The notes: generated by a model not told the origin, from the sequence alone. 64,000 nucleotides of DNA from Cryptomeria japonica (GCF_030272615.1 NC_081406.1:191337891-191401890); one strand, 5' to 3'. Counted from the first letter of the stretch, positions 1 through 11,568 are shown. A program made the numbers and translations.

Positions 1-955
1 ATTGAAAGGTGACAAATTGTTTATTATTTTTGTTTATGTTGATGGCAATATTTTTGGAGGGATTAGTAATAAAAAGCTAAAGGATTTCTAGGATGCAATG
101 CAAAAGGAGCTTGCGATGTCAATGATTAGTGAATTGTTATTTCTTGGTTTATAGATTTCTTAATCAGAACAAAAAAAAAAAGGGTGTATTTATTCTCGGA
201 CCAAGTACAAAAACCAAGTTTAAGATCTAAGAGTGTAAACCAGTAAGTACACCTATTATTACTAGGTGTAAATTGATCAAAGATGGTGAATCTGCTTTGG
301 CAAATCATGCCCTCTATAGGTTGATGATTGGCAGTTTGTTGTAGGTGACTACATCCAGACTAGATATTATGTAAGTAGTTGGTATAGTTGCTAGGTTTTG
401 AGTAGCACCTAAAGAAACTCATTTTAAGGCAGTGAAGAGGATATTTAAATATCTGAAGGATATAATGAATTTCAGTTTGTCATATCCCAAGAGTGATAAT
501 TTCAAGTTCACTACATTCATAGATGCAAATTAGGAAAAGTTTATAGATGACCAAAAGAGTAGAAGTGGTGGAGCATTATTTCCTGGTAATTTAGTCTTGT
601 GTCATGGTTGAGAAAAAAATCACGACTCAACGTTTTTGTCTACAATAGAAGCAAAGCACATTACAATAGTTTCTTGTTGCACTCAGGTTTATGGATGAAG
701 CATAATTTGAAGGAGATGAAGGTAGAGTTTGATGAGCCTATTTTGATTCTTTGTGGCAATACAAGTGCAATAAATATCTTAAAGAATATGTTTATGCATT
801 CAAGGACAAAATATAGTTCAATTCAATATCATTTTCTAAGAGAAAATATTGCAGAAACAAAGGTAAAGTTGGAATATGTTGAGACTATGGATAAAACTAT
901 AGACATCTTTACAAAACCCCATCTGAAGGAGACTTTTGAGTATTGAAGAAGTTAG
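1..955 (+). pseudogene. Copia element J: RT C-terminus and RNase H remnant
   Basis: This is the decayed 3' end of a Ty1/copia polyprotein cut by the window edge. Joining frames by eye gives the RT catalytic region near 28-60, where the usual (Y/F)VDD reads YVDG, so a catalytic aspartate is lost. It continues through the RT thumb (PKETHFKAVKRIFKYLK near 405-465) into Copia RNase H, with the SRSGGALF, LSTIEAKH, NTSAIN and IFTKP landmarks spread to about 930. Stop codons and frameshifts occur throughout, so no product is expected. The order matches the intact region of element B at 19450-20428. Identification as Copia RT/RNase H is firm; the lineage is not resolved. Confidence 0.85.
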
Positions 956-1302
956 GAGAGGTTACTTCCTCCTCTTGAATTAAGAGTAAGTAAAAGTTGA
1001 GGGGACGTGTTGACTCCCTGCTGTAAGCAAGCTTGGTGGCCTTGTAAAGTATTTTAGAACATGATTTGGTAGAAACAGAGAGATACAATGATTTCATGAG
1101 GTGTGAACTCAAGAGGAATCTATCCAGGAAAAAAAATTCAATAATGTTAAGTGAATGGTTGTCCTTTAACATTTATTTCAAAGGAGGAGAATGAAACTCA
1201 AAATCCTTCAAATGCTCAAATACTTTAGTTGTATCAAATAGGGGAGTTCCAAAATAGTTTTGTTTGCATTAATATGCTAAATTGTTTTTGTTATTTTACA
1301 TC
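956..1302 (+). other. 3' untranslated region of Copia J
   Basis: Non-coding stretch between the end of the RNase H remnant and the polypurine tract. It holds two further purine-rich patches (near 997-1005 and 1181-1190), as seen in the 3' untranslated regions of B, E and H. No gene is visible. Confidence 0.5.
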
Positions 1303-1320
1303 AATGATAAAGGGGGATTT
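1303..1320 (+). other. Polypurine tract of Copia J
   Basis: The tract CAATGATAAAGGGGGAT directly precedes a TGTTG LTR start. It matches the form CAATGCCAAAGGGGGAGAT before TGTTGG in B, D and H. This is the plus-strand primer site for reverse transcription. Confidence 0.6.
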
Positions 1321-2307
1321 TGTTGAACATGTGATTGTAATTGATTTCAAAGGAGTGTCAAAGATATGATAGAGGGGTTAGCATATTGTGAGGAGCTCAC
1401 TATGAGGTTGAATTAGCATGTGATTGTATAGACACATCTATAATCAATATCTATGTCTGAGCATTTGAATTATGCAGCTATAGTTCCAAATTGTAAGATT
1501 AGTTGGTGAATGTTTGTAGTATCCTACATCCATTCCTAGTGTTGAAGGAGATCTAGAAGTAATTGTGGTATATTTCTAAGTTTTGTTTCTCAGACAATGT
1601 GTTTACACTAATAGTTTATTTTACTCTGCATTTTGCCTATCTTGAGTATTTTGACCTATGATTTGGAAGGAGAGTGTTTATACATTTGTTTTATCTAAAT
1701 TCATAGTTTCTAAAGTTAATCTTTTGTGGTTAGATAATTTGAAGTGACAGAGTGGTCATTGTGCTAGTTGATAAACTGGGTTGTTGTTCCAATTTGATGC
1801 ACTAGAGGTTTGTAATGTGTTCTCACAGGAGATAGCATGTGCATGGCTTTTGGGATGAAATAAGGATACATTGGGAACTGCATAGCATGTTATTTCTTCT
1901 AGAGTAGTGTGTGGGCTATTGGACCTAGATATTACACGTTTGGTTTAAGGTTATGTTTGTGATCAACTTGCTAATACAATAATCTTTATTTTAGGTTGAC
2001 ATATGAATGTATATGTAGTGATCTAGGATCTACTCTAGAATATTAGAAAGCTATAAAATATGGGAATCAATGTACTTATCTAATATGTTTTTGATGTGTG
2101 AGCATGAAGGTGATATTTTGTGAGATGCATTCCAATTATTGTGAATCTTCATTAGAAGATCATATGCAATGTGGGAGTGTTCTAAAGGTTGAATTGATCA
2201 AGTGTAAGCTAGGTATTCAATGTGAAGGTCCACATTTCATATCTCTATATTCTAGTGGTATTAGTGTCTCACTTGTTGTATTGGTGCTCAAATCTTGGAG
2301 TAGGGGA
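1321..2307 (+). repeat. 3' LTR of Copia J, upstream part only
   Basis: LTR begins TGTTGAACATG immediately after the polypurine tract. It runs about 987 bp without the C-rich terminal block that ends other LTRs here, and is cut off at 2307 by the LTR of element G. The missing R/U5-like part may be the LTR-like piece at 54560-54920. No coding potential is visible. Confidence 0.5.
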
Positions 2308-3443
2308 TGTTGGAATCAATGAACACTGAGAGGGGGGAGAATTAGTGTTCTACAATTTTAGACTTTCACAATCTGTTCATTAAACCAATTAATGCATATG
2401 AAGGAAATTAAAGTGCAAAAACACAAAGCAAAGATTAGCAACACCATAACACCAAGATTTTTACGTGGAAACCCAGTTAAGGGAAAAACCATGGTGGGAT
2501 TCAAACCCACAATATTAGTATACTCTATTAGAAGTATAAAAATATTACATAGGGGAATGCACATGCATTCAAGAACACTACCTAGATCTCACTACTCAAA
2601 TTACAAATAAGGGCTACAACCCGGAAGGCTCACTGCCTTACAAAAGAGTTACAAAGGTAACATACATGAAAATAAGTATTAAATAGCATCTGAAAATGCC
2701 TGGAATAGTTTTGGTTAAGCACAAAACATATTCTTACTCTACTCTACAAAACTGCTCTGTTCTGATATTCTACAACATACTTGACCACAAATCTTCACCT
2801 AGTGCACATGAAACTGTGCACAATCACTTACACACTCATCCCATGTGATCATTGATCACCAAAATAATCAAATAAACATGTCTTATATATCCACATCACC
2901 GATTTAGGTCACCACTATGTCGGTCCAAAAAACACGCAACATGAAACGTGCTACCCAACTTGGCTCAATTCGATCCAAAAATAGCTAAGTGGACCAAAGA
3001 AAAATGTCCACACACTTCCCACAGGTCATCTTATCAGCCTTGAACACACAATCAACCACAAAAATTGATCCACGAGATTCATAAACTGAATTACCATACG
3101 TTACCATAGATAACCATGGTTCTAACCAAAAACATGATTAATGGATCTTCTAACTTACACAAAACTTATCACCAAAGGCCACAAAATAGGAATAGGGTAA
3201 ATTGCATATCCATAAAACATCTCCCAGATATGCAAAGAAAAATACTCAACCAAAATAATCCATCAACCAAAATACTATACACTCTGTCGGATACCCTATT
3301 CATCTTACCAAACCTTACCAATACTTGATCAATCTACAATCAATCTTCCGAAATGATGAATACATGATGTTTGGATGCCAAAACTTATATGAGTTGCCAT
3401 CAATGACAACATCTCAACATACATGCAGTGTCTCTTGCCAATA
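2308..3443 (-). repeat. LTR of element G (3' LTR, minus orientation)
   Basis: LTR of 1136 bp. On the plus strand it starts TGTTGGAATCAATGAACACTG with a G-run, the reverse of the C-run/CTCTCAGTGTTC terminal block. It ends at CCAATA, a decayed CCAACA. It is colinear with 53416-54559 and by eye roughly 10% or more diverged. The polypurine tract on its right makes it the 3' LTR of a minus-strand element. The box at 2464-2493 is the LTR hairpin discussed in the findings. The flank GGGGA does not match the flank of the other copy. Confidence 0.8.
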
Positions 3444-3458
3444 ATCTCCCCCTTTGGC
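3444..3458 (-). other. Polypurine tract of element G
   Basis: On the minus strand this reads GCCAAAGGGGGAGAT and abuts the LTR, the same tract used by B, D, A and H. Confidence 0.85.
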
Positions 3459-3604
3459 ATTGATGGCAACACTTAGTGAAAAATGACTAAGTGTCGAATC
3501 AAAACCAAAATAAATACACTAGAACCAAAAATCAAATCACCGGATTTCAAATAATCAAAGAATTAAGGAACTCCCCTTAGATCAACATTTTTCACTCCTA
3601 TACA

Positions 3605-3630
3605 CTCTCCCTTTGACATCAATGACAAAG
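3605..3630 (-). other. Second polypurine tract with inverted-repeat leader (G)
   Basis: On the minus strand CTTTGTCA, a short loop and TGTCAAAG precede GGGAGAG. Equivalent motifs occur in A, B, D, E and H upstream of the terminal tract. Confidence 0.6.
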
Positions 3631-3660
3631 GTTATACAATTAAAAAATGTTATACAGTCT

Positions 3661-4906
3661 TCACAAACACTTGAAAATATCTGCATACAGATTCTTTAAA
3701 CAGTCCATGTGACTATCCCAACCCTTTTGCAGATTCTCAAAAACTATTATAAAGCCACTGAGAAGATAAGATTGCACTTTTGTAGTCTTGAGATCATTTG
3801 GATCACCTCTCTTGAGAGCACTCAAAGGATCTTGAAGAGCATTTAGCATTACATCCAACTTAGGGACAATATGACTCCTAAGTTCTCCAACATTGCCAAC
3901 TATCCTTTCACGATCATAGCTAAGACTTCGAATCTTCTCAAGCAATGAAATTCCCTGATTTTCATACTAGCTTAAAGAATTTGACAATGGATCAACTAAC
4001 TTAGATATACTTTCCAACTTATGCTTGTACTCCTGAGACTTCTTCTCAATATTCGCAATGAACTTGTTTAGGGATAAGTATGATTTATACAAGTTTCCTC
4101 CTATGGTTATTGCATCTTGCATGCTTTTCATACAATTATTTAATGTGGGTCTATCATTTAAAATCATTTTCTTCAAGGTGCGGATCCTTTGAACATCAAA
4201 TTCACTGCCGACCTTTACCTCTGCATATTTCTCAAAAGATTCAAAATGGCAATTAACAAAATCAATTAGGCTTCTCAATTATCTGGATGAAGTATCAAAT
4301 ATATCCATTTGGAATGAGGGCATTAACTTCTCCAAAGTACTGGCTTCCATGTTCATCAAGAAGTTGCCTTCAGTGTGAGATTTCAAAAGGTCTTCACTGG
4401 CTTTGGCTTGAGAAAAAGATGCCAACTAAAGTTTTTGAATGGGAGATAGGGAAGCAAGATTGATTGGTCCTTGTATTAACTTTGGGTAATCAATGACCTG
4501 CTTACCTTTCTCCATCTTTGCAATGTCTCTTGTATCAGTTCTGACTTCAACCTTAACCTCTGTCTAATCCATATTTTCTTCTACAACTACTTTCTTTTGA
4601 GGTGCCGGAGGGATCTCAAATTTATCTATTTTATCAACTTCACCCATACCTGCATCATTTTCTACTCTACTATTTTTCAGAATATTGGCTTCTACATATT
4701 CTATTGATTGAAGTTTCAGAATAGAAGTATCACCCACTACCTTCTCAACTAGAGGCTCTTATGGATTTGAAGGTGTATCCACCTTGGTCTGCTCAATTTT
4801 TGGATAGATTTCATCTTGATCCTTTGCCGAATTGATCTGAATTATGGCTTTGAAGTACAATACCTGGTGTGAACCTATAGTATTGTCAATTTTATTCACA
4901 AGAACA
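3661..4906 (-). pseudogene. ORF2 C-terminal part of element G (coiled coil, unknown function)
   Basis: Read leftwards from about 4906, one frame with a few stops encodes an acidic, proline-containing linker (PPAPQKKVVVEENMD near 4590) and then a helical, coiled-coil-like region (FESFEKYAEVKVGSEFDVQR; LNKFIANIEKKSQEYKHKLE). It ends with a Trp-containing tail (GWDSHMDCLKNLYADIFKCL). Layout and position before the polypurine tract match the ends of ORF2 in A, D and H, although sequence identity is low. At least three in-frame stops break it. It is cut at about 4906-4921 by the Gypsy K LTR. I do not recognise a known domain. Confidence 0.65.
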
Positions 4907-4921
4907 TAACTAATTCAAAAA

Positions 4922-5515
4922 TGTAGCAAGCAAAAAATTGATTCCTTTCATCTCAAATTAAGTATAAAAAATTTTGAACTTCTCGCAGTCACAAGAGACA
5001 TTTGGGATGCATGAATGTTTGACTCCCAAGTCCTAAAAATCAAACCAGACACAGACATCGGAATTACAATCTCGAAATGACAACCCACTGCTGGACACCG
5101 ATGTCGGAATAGCAATCTCGACCTGAGGCCTTGATCACCCATCGGAGTACCTAACACAGGTGGTGTAACCACTTTATACAAACCCGATAGAGAAATATAT
5201 CCCAATGACACTTTATCAGAATAAATATCCTGATGATAGACTTGACACTTTGGACGTTTATCAACATAGCCATCAACATTCAGCTAAACAACATTTTCAA
5301 AACCCGATAGAGAAAGCTATCCCGATGACACTTTATCGGGATAACTATCCTAATGAAAAACTTCACACTTTTAACAAAGGAGACACCTTATCGGGATAAC
5401 TATCCCGATGACAACATTGACAACTTTTTACAGCAATAACACTTTATCGGGTTAACTATCTCGATGACAACAGAATGACTCCAAATTTGATATTTCTGAA
5501 ATTATTTCATGATCA
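4922..5515 (-). repeat. 3' LTR of Ty3/Gypsy element K
   Basis: Probable LTR of 594 bp. On the minus strand it begins TGATCATGAAATAATTTC directly after a polypurine tract and ends GCTTGCTACA, giving TG...CA ends. The left flank is AAAAA. It contains several degenerate copies of a roughly 25-bp palindromic unit (5195-5470). No partner LTR lies in the window because K is 5'-truncated, so the exact ends rest on the TG/CA and tract positions. Confidence 0.55.
5195..5470. repeat. Dispersed palindromic units in the Gypsy K LTR
   Basis: Repeated units of the form CTATCCCGATGACA / CTTTATCGGGATAA occur near 5199-5235, 5304-5352, 5385-5415 and 5440-5470. The best is a perfect inverted repeat at 5390-5409: ATCGGGATA, two bases, TATCCCGAT. 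They lie within the LTR next to the polypurine tract, the U3 side. Confidence 0.65.
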
Positions 5516-5529
5516 TTCCTCCCCCCTTG
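5516..5529 (-). other. Polypurine tract of Gypsy K
   Basis: On the minus strand this reads CAAGGGGGGAGGAA directly before TGATCATG, the inferred LTR start. Confidence 0.65.
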
Positions 5530-5808
5530 AAAATCAATGGGCCCCATTGCATCCGGACTCTGTAGAAGATGAGGAAAATGAAGCTGAATCTAATCCTAAG
5601 TAAGCCATTTACCCTACTAAGGAAACTAACCTGCTTGAATCACTTTGTAGAAATAAATTTGCTAGTGTTTCAAGTTTTTCACCATGGTGTCCATAACTTG
5701 ATCACATCGTACTGGAGAAGTTGCTTCTGGATTTAGTTTTTTATTATTAATTGTTTCTGCAACATCAACAACATCCAATAGTGGAGGAAAATATAATTTC
5801 AATAGTTT
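5530..5808 (-). pseudogene. Gypsy K polyprotein C-terminus
   Basis: Read leftwards from 5808 this continues the Gypsy integrase reading frame that stops at 13352 on the other side of insertion A. The first residues (LLKLYFPPLLDVVD) are the segment that normally follows the conserved HPVFNVE motif. Downstream residues (VRCDQVMDTM...YKVIQAG...GKWLT) loosely resemble a decayed chromodomain, which would make K a chromovirus; that is an inference. Stops appear from about 5635 leftwards. The fragment ends at the polypurine tract. Confidence 0.7.
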
Positions 5809-6591
5809 TGTTAGGATTCCCAAATATACTGAGAGGGGGGTGAATCAGTATCTAACCGGTTTATGAATTTCCTTGAATTAAAACATGTAAAGCATATCAA
5901 TACAGTGTACCGGTAAATCAAAAGTAATGCAATAAACAAGAAAAACAATAACCACATGAAGAGCACACCATAACATAGTAGTTTAATGAGGAAACTCAGT
6001 GTGGGAAAAACCTTCGTGGGATTTGTGACCCAAAATATTCACTTACTGGCCAACAAGGGAATATTACTACTACAATAGGGGCCTGCACATGCAGGAAGGC
6101 CAAGTGCCTAGAGCTCACTGCTCAATTAAAAAAGGAAGTCATGTTGACTTACAAAAATGGATTATAATAATCCAATGTCTTGTACTGCTTCAAAATAGCA
6201 TCTGCTATGCCAGATCCAATACCGGTTTTAGCTCTGCTGCATATATAAACCCTTAACCTAAAATTCGCATATTAGGTCTGCATTATTGCATATCCTTCAT
6301 TGCCAAATGTTCTATAATGATCTCATACATATATGAGTCATCTTACAACTCACCATGTTGGCTTACAATGATTTTACAATTAATTAGAAAATATATTACA
6401 AATAAAATTCTTGTCGGCCTAGGTGTCGGTATCCTTTCTTTCACTGTTGGTGTTTTCTGTGTCGGTGTAGAGTTTGTTGTTGCTGGTGCCAGTATAATTA
6501 TCTTGCCGGTATCATATGATTGCAAGGTTGCCATCAATGACAAAACCTTCAATCACCTACAATTTCTCATTGGAGTGTGCATTTGCCAACA
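5809..6591 (-). repeat. 3' LTR of element A
   Basis: LTR of 783 bp, plus-strand ends TGTTAGGATTCCC and TTTGCCAACA. It has the G-run block GAGAGGGGGGTGAATCAGTATC next to its end and the hairpin box at 5987-6016. It is longer than the right copy because that one has internal deletions (about 180 bp near its U3 end and a shorter one near 11700). Confidence 0.85.
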
Positions 6592-6606
6592 ATCTCCCCC
6601 TTTGGC
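6592..6606 (-). other. Polypurine tract of element A
   Basis: On the minus strand GCCAAAGGGGGAGAT abuts the LTR terminus. Confidence 0.9.
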
Positions 6607-6761
6607 ATTGATGGCCACACTCATGAGAAAAATCCAAAAAGTGTCATCCAAAAAAGAATCTACCAAAATTGTCTTACCAAAAACTATATGTCAAACATAT
6701 GTGTTGATGGTGTCTTCTGCTAATCATTTTTCTCTGCTAATCATTTTTCTCATTACCACTA

Positions 6762-6787
6762 CTCCCCCTTTGGCATCAATGACAAAG
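6762..6787 (-). other. Second polypurine tract with inverted-repeat leader (A)
   Basis: On the minus strand CTTTGTCA, loop, TGCCAAAG and then GGGGGAG, about 170 bp upstream of the terminal tract. Confidence 0.65.
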
Positions 6788-6828
6788 GTTGTCAAAGTGT
6801 TAACTGAGTGTGGTTTCCAGCTTCATCC

Positions 6829-9201
6829 CTATAACCGGTTGGTTACAATCTGAAAAAGGTCTGCCAATACTAGATTCAGGCTCTCAGTAAACCGTTCATT
6901 GTCCTTTAATGCAGCCTCTGTCCTCTGAATTGTACCGGTGAGGTGTTGCTTTTGTTGTTCCGATGTCTTCTGTCCTTGAACCAATGCCTCAGATATCTCT
7001 TTTCTCAAGGAGGTGAGGTAGTCCAATTTTGGACTGTCTCCATTTCAGATCTTTTGCCTTTCCTTTTATTCTTTCCTTCTCTCTTTCAAATTTCTGAAGT
7101 TCCTCCTCAAAACCTGTTATTTTCTCCTCAAAAACTGATAATGGTTCAGATGAATTAATGAAATTGTCAACTAATTTATTTATTTCTTCCGGTACCATAT
7201 TGATCTTCTTGTCTATATATACTATCAAAAATTTTGATTTACATGTATCTCTGTACAACTTTTTAAATTCTTTTCGTGTTTTACATAGTGCCTGTAAAAG
7301 AGTGTCAAATTGTCTCATGCACTTCTTTATTTCCTCTTCAAAGAATTTATTTTTTTCTTTCTCAGTTTTCTCTTTGAATGATTCCTCATTTACTTCTTCA
7401 ACTATCACAATGTTGTCAGTAATATACTTAGACAATGTGTCAAGTTGATTTAAAGAATCTTTATTATCCACATTACAATTGGGTGCTACCATTTTCAAAA
7501 TTGGGATTGTATCATCAATAGCTTTGTATGCTTGTGCACTGCACTCTGTTATTTTCTTGATTGAATCCAATAGAACTTTTGTCACATTTGTTCATCTGAA
7601 TTCTGCCATGGAAGAACCAACAATCTGTATTCCATCGGTGTGAGTAACTTATTTGCTTGTAGTGACCTCTGGTAGGTCAGTTTGTGTTTGCATTTCTCTA
7701 AGCAAAGGTTTGGGTTTCTCAACTGTTGTCGGTGGCACTGTCTCTGCATGAACCTGTTCCTATGAGGGAGCCTATTGCTTTGCCTGTTTCTCAGTGTTTT
7801 CCACTACCGATTTTTCTTCTATGTTGCCTGTTGCCGGTGGCTCAGTAGATGAATAATTATGTACATCTGTGGTCTTTGCCTTTCCAGTGTCCAAGGTCAC
7901 TGTAATGTTTTCTACTTGTGGCTCTGTTGCCACATTTGATTTCCCAGTTGATTATTTATCCACCACAATATCGACTTTCTGAGTGTCAATGTTCATTGTA
8001 TATAACACCTCAGAATAAGGATTTGTATCCTCATGTGGTGTGTCCATACTCTCATTAGTCGGTTGATTATCAGTAGTAACTACCTGTGGAGTATCTAGAG
8101 GCGGTGGGTATAAGTTGTTTGTTATTTTTATACTGGGTGGTCCACCAACCTTACCTTTTCCCTTATCCTTTTGATATACCTTGATGGGTTTAGGGCTTCG
8201 ATACTCTTCCTGTTTCTCCTTCTCTACAAATAATATATCACATGCATCTGTTGTTTCTTCTGTTACCTCATTCACTCTACCTACCATCAGTGCTACATGC
8301 TAGTGAGTAGTTGAAAATACTGACCGGTTAGCCTCAAAGATCAATTGATCTATCTCTTTAGGTGAGTTGACGGGATGTACAGCAAGTAGTTTTTCAATCT
8401 TTATTTTCTTATCAAGCTCAACAATAGCTAGTCTTCTAGCTTCTAGTCTATTATGCAGATCTATTGGTATTTCATCAACAACTTGCATCAAAAATTTCTT
8501 GTAAATATCTAAGTGTAAGATTACGTTGTTCTCTACTTTCTCCTTGTCATCAGCCGATAGTGTGTCATATAATTTGTTAATGTTTTTCAGCTTTCCATAC
8601 TCTGTTATTTCATTGAGAAGTTTATCAATGGGAGCAATAGTTTGTTGAGTCTTCTTCTTTTTCTTTGGAGTCAGTTTCTTTGCTAGAGGCCTCACTACTT
8701 GTTTCTTCTATCTTGTTTTTCTAGGAGAAGGTGAGGGTACCGGTGAAGTTTTTCTCTTTCTTTCAACTCTTTTGAATTTAGTCAGTATGTTACTCTTAGA
8801 GAAAGTTGCAACCGGTGACAGATGAACTTCCAGTTGAATTTCTTCCAGTTCACTCTCCTTAATACTGGTTGTCTTAATACATCTTCCTTGATAGCTTTTT
8901 CCTGTCGAGTTCCTTTTCTAACAGTTGCCTCAACCTTCTTAACCCTTTTTCTTGATTGAATTTGGCTTTATATTGTTTTGGCACTGCCAAAAACTTTTTC
9001 TTCAGGTTCCTTTGGAGCTTCTACGAGGGATTTTGCATAAGTTTATATTATGTTATCATCAGTTTCATACCCCATTTTAGTTACCCAAATGGTTCTAGGA
9101 ATAACTGCCTCCATCCAAATTTCATCCTTCTTTATTACAAAACAGATTTCATCCTTATATTTGTCCACAATTGCTTGTGACAATCTAACTCTAGTTTTCA
9201 T
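6829..9201 (-). pseudogene. Element A ORF2, middle and C-terminal part (broken)
   Basis: Continuation of the ORF2 frame beyond the stop at 9202-9204. A helical segment comes first (DEICFVIKKDEIWMEAV near 9130). Next is a lysine-rich, NLS-like patch (KKLTPKKKKKTQQ near 8660), then a conserved middle block (KVENNVILHLDIYKKFLMQV, LEARRLAIVELD, near 8390-8545) that D shares at 29250-29430. After this comes a Pro/Thr/Glu linker (7620-8290) and a C-terminal coiled coil (6829-7585) with a frameshift near 7000-7025. About seven stops or frameshifts break it. Full ORF2 from 10122 would be about 1098 codons, close to the 1109 of H. I know no function; the coiled coils suggest a structural or assembly role, which is inference. 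Confidence 0.6.
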
Positions 9202-10122
9202 TCAGGCCTTCAATGCCTGAAAATACTCATTTATGTTCTTTTCCTTGTTCTCTCCCATGTTGTTCAATAAATCTAACAATTGTTTGCCTACCGGTATATC
9301 AAAGCCAAAATTTCTAATACCAATACCAGGTACTTGTTTGGTTATGTACATCATCAGACAAACAAGTAGGTTTCCGAATCTGAATGTTCCTTTCTTTTCC
9401 CTTTTGATCTTTCCTAGATTGTCTATTAGCTCATCTTTAAGCCATTCACATATGTCTATCCTTGCATTATCATTTACCATATCATAAGCACTTTTAATGC
9501 ATTGGCTAGAGACTGAGTTTAACCTATTTGCATGTGTAGTTTTGTAGCTTAAGATCATACTGATATATTTGACATTGATATATGTTACATCATTTACCCT
9601 TAGTGATCTCTTGTCAATTGTTCCACCAGTTAGGTCTATCACTATGTCATTTGAGACTCTCTTGGTTTTGTCAGGTTTGTTATCGATGGAAGGTAACCTT
9701 GTTACAACTTTGACAGCTTCCTTAGTAATCTTGTGAATAGAGTCCAGCCAAAAGAATTCACCATGAACCCTGATTAGCACAATTCTTATGATATCCTTGG
9801 GAAAATCTGGGATACTATGAATTTCTATAAAACCTAGGGTTTCTATTATCTTGTGTTCACTTTTGACATTTCTGGATTCATCACAAATTATAGATTTATA
9901 CATGTTTTTGATTTCATCATCACCCAATTCCTCTATATGACAATGTATATACATTCTAGGGTCTTCAACATAAACTACTCCCTTAAGGATTTTAGAGAAT
10001 GCACCAATGTTATCATCTTTCTTAGAAATTTTGGGAACCAGTTTGAAGATGGGTCTAGAGCGCTTAACTACCTCAACAACAGTAGGGTTTGCAATGAATT
10101 CAGGAGTAGGTGAAGAAGCCAT
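9202..10122 (-). CDS. Element A ORF2 N-terminal domain, intact 306-codon frame
   Basis: An uninterrupted 306-residue frame beginning MASSPTPEFIANPTVVEV, alignable by eye to ORF2 of D (27649-28594), F (50640-51716, minus) and H (58779-59426). Conserved landmarks are GVVYVEDPRMYIH (about residue 49), RVHGEFFWLDSIHKITKEAV (about 118), a (T)NRLNSVSSQCIKSAYDM block (about 196) and CEWLKDELIDNLGKIKREKKGTFRFGNLL (about 225-253). The NLGKIK...KKGTFR block is the most conserved. There is no DDE, RT, protease or zinc motif. The overall pattern (two blocks separated by helical stretches, with a WLD...ITKEAV...LP motif) reminds me of 'putative plant transposon protein' domains found in other Pol-less elements, but I cannot test this. 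The stop at 9202 truncates a longer ORF. Confidence 0.6.
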   Translation of the reverse strand: MASSPTPEFIANPTVVEVVKRSRPIFKLVPKISKKDDNIGAFSKILKGVVYVEDPRMYIHCHIEELGDDEIKNMYKSIICDESRNVKSEHKIIETLGFIEIHSIPDFPKDIIRIVLIRVHGEFFWLDSIHKITKEAVKVVTRLPSIDNKPDKTKRVSNDIVIDLTGGTIDKRSLRVNDVTYINVKYISMILSYKTTHANRLNSVSSQCIKSAYDMVNDNARIDICEWLKDELIDNLGKIKREKKGTFRFGNLLVCLMMYITKQVPGIGIRNFGFDIPVGKQLLDLLNNMGENKEKNINEYFQALKA

Positions 10123-10458
10123 TATTATAAATACCTTTATCTGCCTTAAGGAATTATTGCTTGATGAATTGCTTCGCTAAGGGTGCCTTCACTCAGAAAT
10201 TTTTGCGCTCTTGAAAGTTTGAATGCTCGGTAAATGAAAATGGAGCCAAAACACTTTCTTTATAATGTCATTATCTCCAACTGCCACATTTAATGCTTGC
10301 CAGTCAAGTAATGACTTAACTTATCTGCCGGTATAGAAGTAATTTCAACTTCTTACCATCAACCGAGGGAATAATAGCATGTTTCTCATTTAGTTGCTAA
10401 ACCCTCAAAGGATTTTCCTTCAGTTGGATGAAGAGTCTCCTGCTGGTGGAGTGTTACT
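10123..10458 (-). other. Spacer between ORF1 and ORF2 of element A
   Basis: About 336 bp without a convincing frame. The equivalent spacer in H is 58352-58778. No regulatory motif is recognised. Confidence 0.5.
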
Positions 10459-11568
10459 CTATTCTGTCGGTGGAGGAGTATTCACATCAACATTCTGATC
10501 TGACTTTCTAATCCATTGTTTTGAGAATTCTTGCTTTAACTCTTCAACCTTTTCTTTACCTTTCAAACTAGGACCTTTGTTATTTGTCGGTGAGGTCTTG
10601 CTTCTACAAAATTTAGCACGGTGTCCAATCTTGTTATAGGCATAACAAGTCACATTGTTTTTATGAATAGCTTTCCCATATCCTATACCGGTATGTGTTC
10701 TACATTGATTAGATAAATGTCTAAATGTTCCACAAACATAACACCTTACATTCATTCTACAATTTTCTGAATTATGACCAACTTTGTTGCATTTAGAACA
10801 TTGACCGGTGGGTGTATTAGTGTTCTAATAATTTCTAGATTTACACTAATTTTCTCTATGACCATACTTGTTACAATTAAAGCATTTGCCATTAGATTTG
10901 TAAGCAGTAGGTTGTCTTACCGGTTTGCTATGATCATGATTGTTTGCAGTACCAGAGCTTTCACTAACTTCAAAGCCAAGCCCATTTGTATCACCATTAG
11001 GTTTCTGATTCTTCAGCATGTCACCAAGTTCTTCTGAACTTTTCTTGAATTTTTCTTTGTGATGATTTGCAGCAATTAGTTCACTTTCCAAGATTCCTTT
11101 CTGTCTTATGAGTTCAGTTCTGTCATTTTGTGTGTGCATTAAATCTGTCTTCAACATATCATTTTCATCACTAAGTCTTATGTTCTCATTTCCAGCATCA
11201 TTTAGTCTTCTGGCCAAGTCTTCTTCATTCTTCTTCCTATCTTCAATTTCTTTACAAAATCTCATAGTTATATCATGCATCTCATTCTGTGTTGTACTGA
11301 TCTCTTGTCTTAGCTTGTTTACCATATCATTAAGAGTTTCCTTTTCATCATTCTCATTCTGCATCTTTTCACAAAGCTATCTTCTCTTATTTCTTGCAAT
11401 GGTAAGATTTTCTTGAAGCACTTGAATGATATCCTTAGCAGCCTTTAGATCATCTTCAAGTTTTATATTCTTCACCTTTTTTGCATCATAGTCTGAAAGA
11501 GTTGTTTTCAATTGTTCTCTCAAGTTTTCCATCTCTACCAATGTCAAGATCTTCCTCAATCTGTTAGA
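10459..11568 (-). pseudogene. Element A ORF1: Gag-like coiled coil with zinc knuckles
   Basis: Read leftwards from about 11568, the N-terminal half is a long, charged coiled coil (MENLREQLKTTLSDYDAKK; EIEDRKKNEEDLARRLND). The C-terminal half has four CCHC-type knuckles: CFNCNKYGHRENxC near 10850, CSKCNKVGHNSENC near 10770, CYVCGTFRHLSNQC near 10715, and CYAYNKIGHRAKFC near 10620, where the second Cys is Tyr. The tail is basic and ends in NTPPPTE. Stops near 11377 and at 10846, 10828 and 10756 or so break it. Coiled coil plus knuckles is the layout of a nucleocapsid-forming, RNA-binding Gag; the matrix/capsid part does not look like Copia Gag of B or C. Confidence 0.75.
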
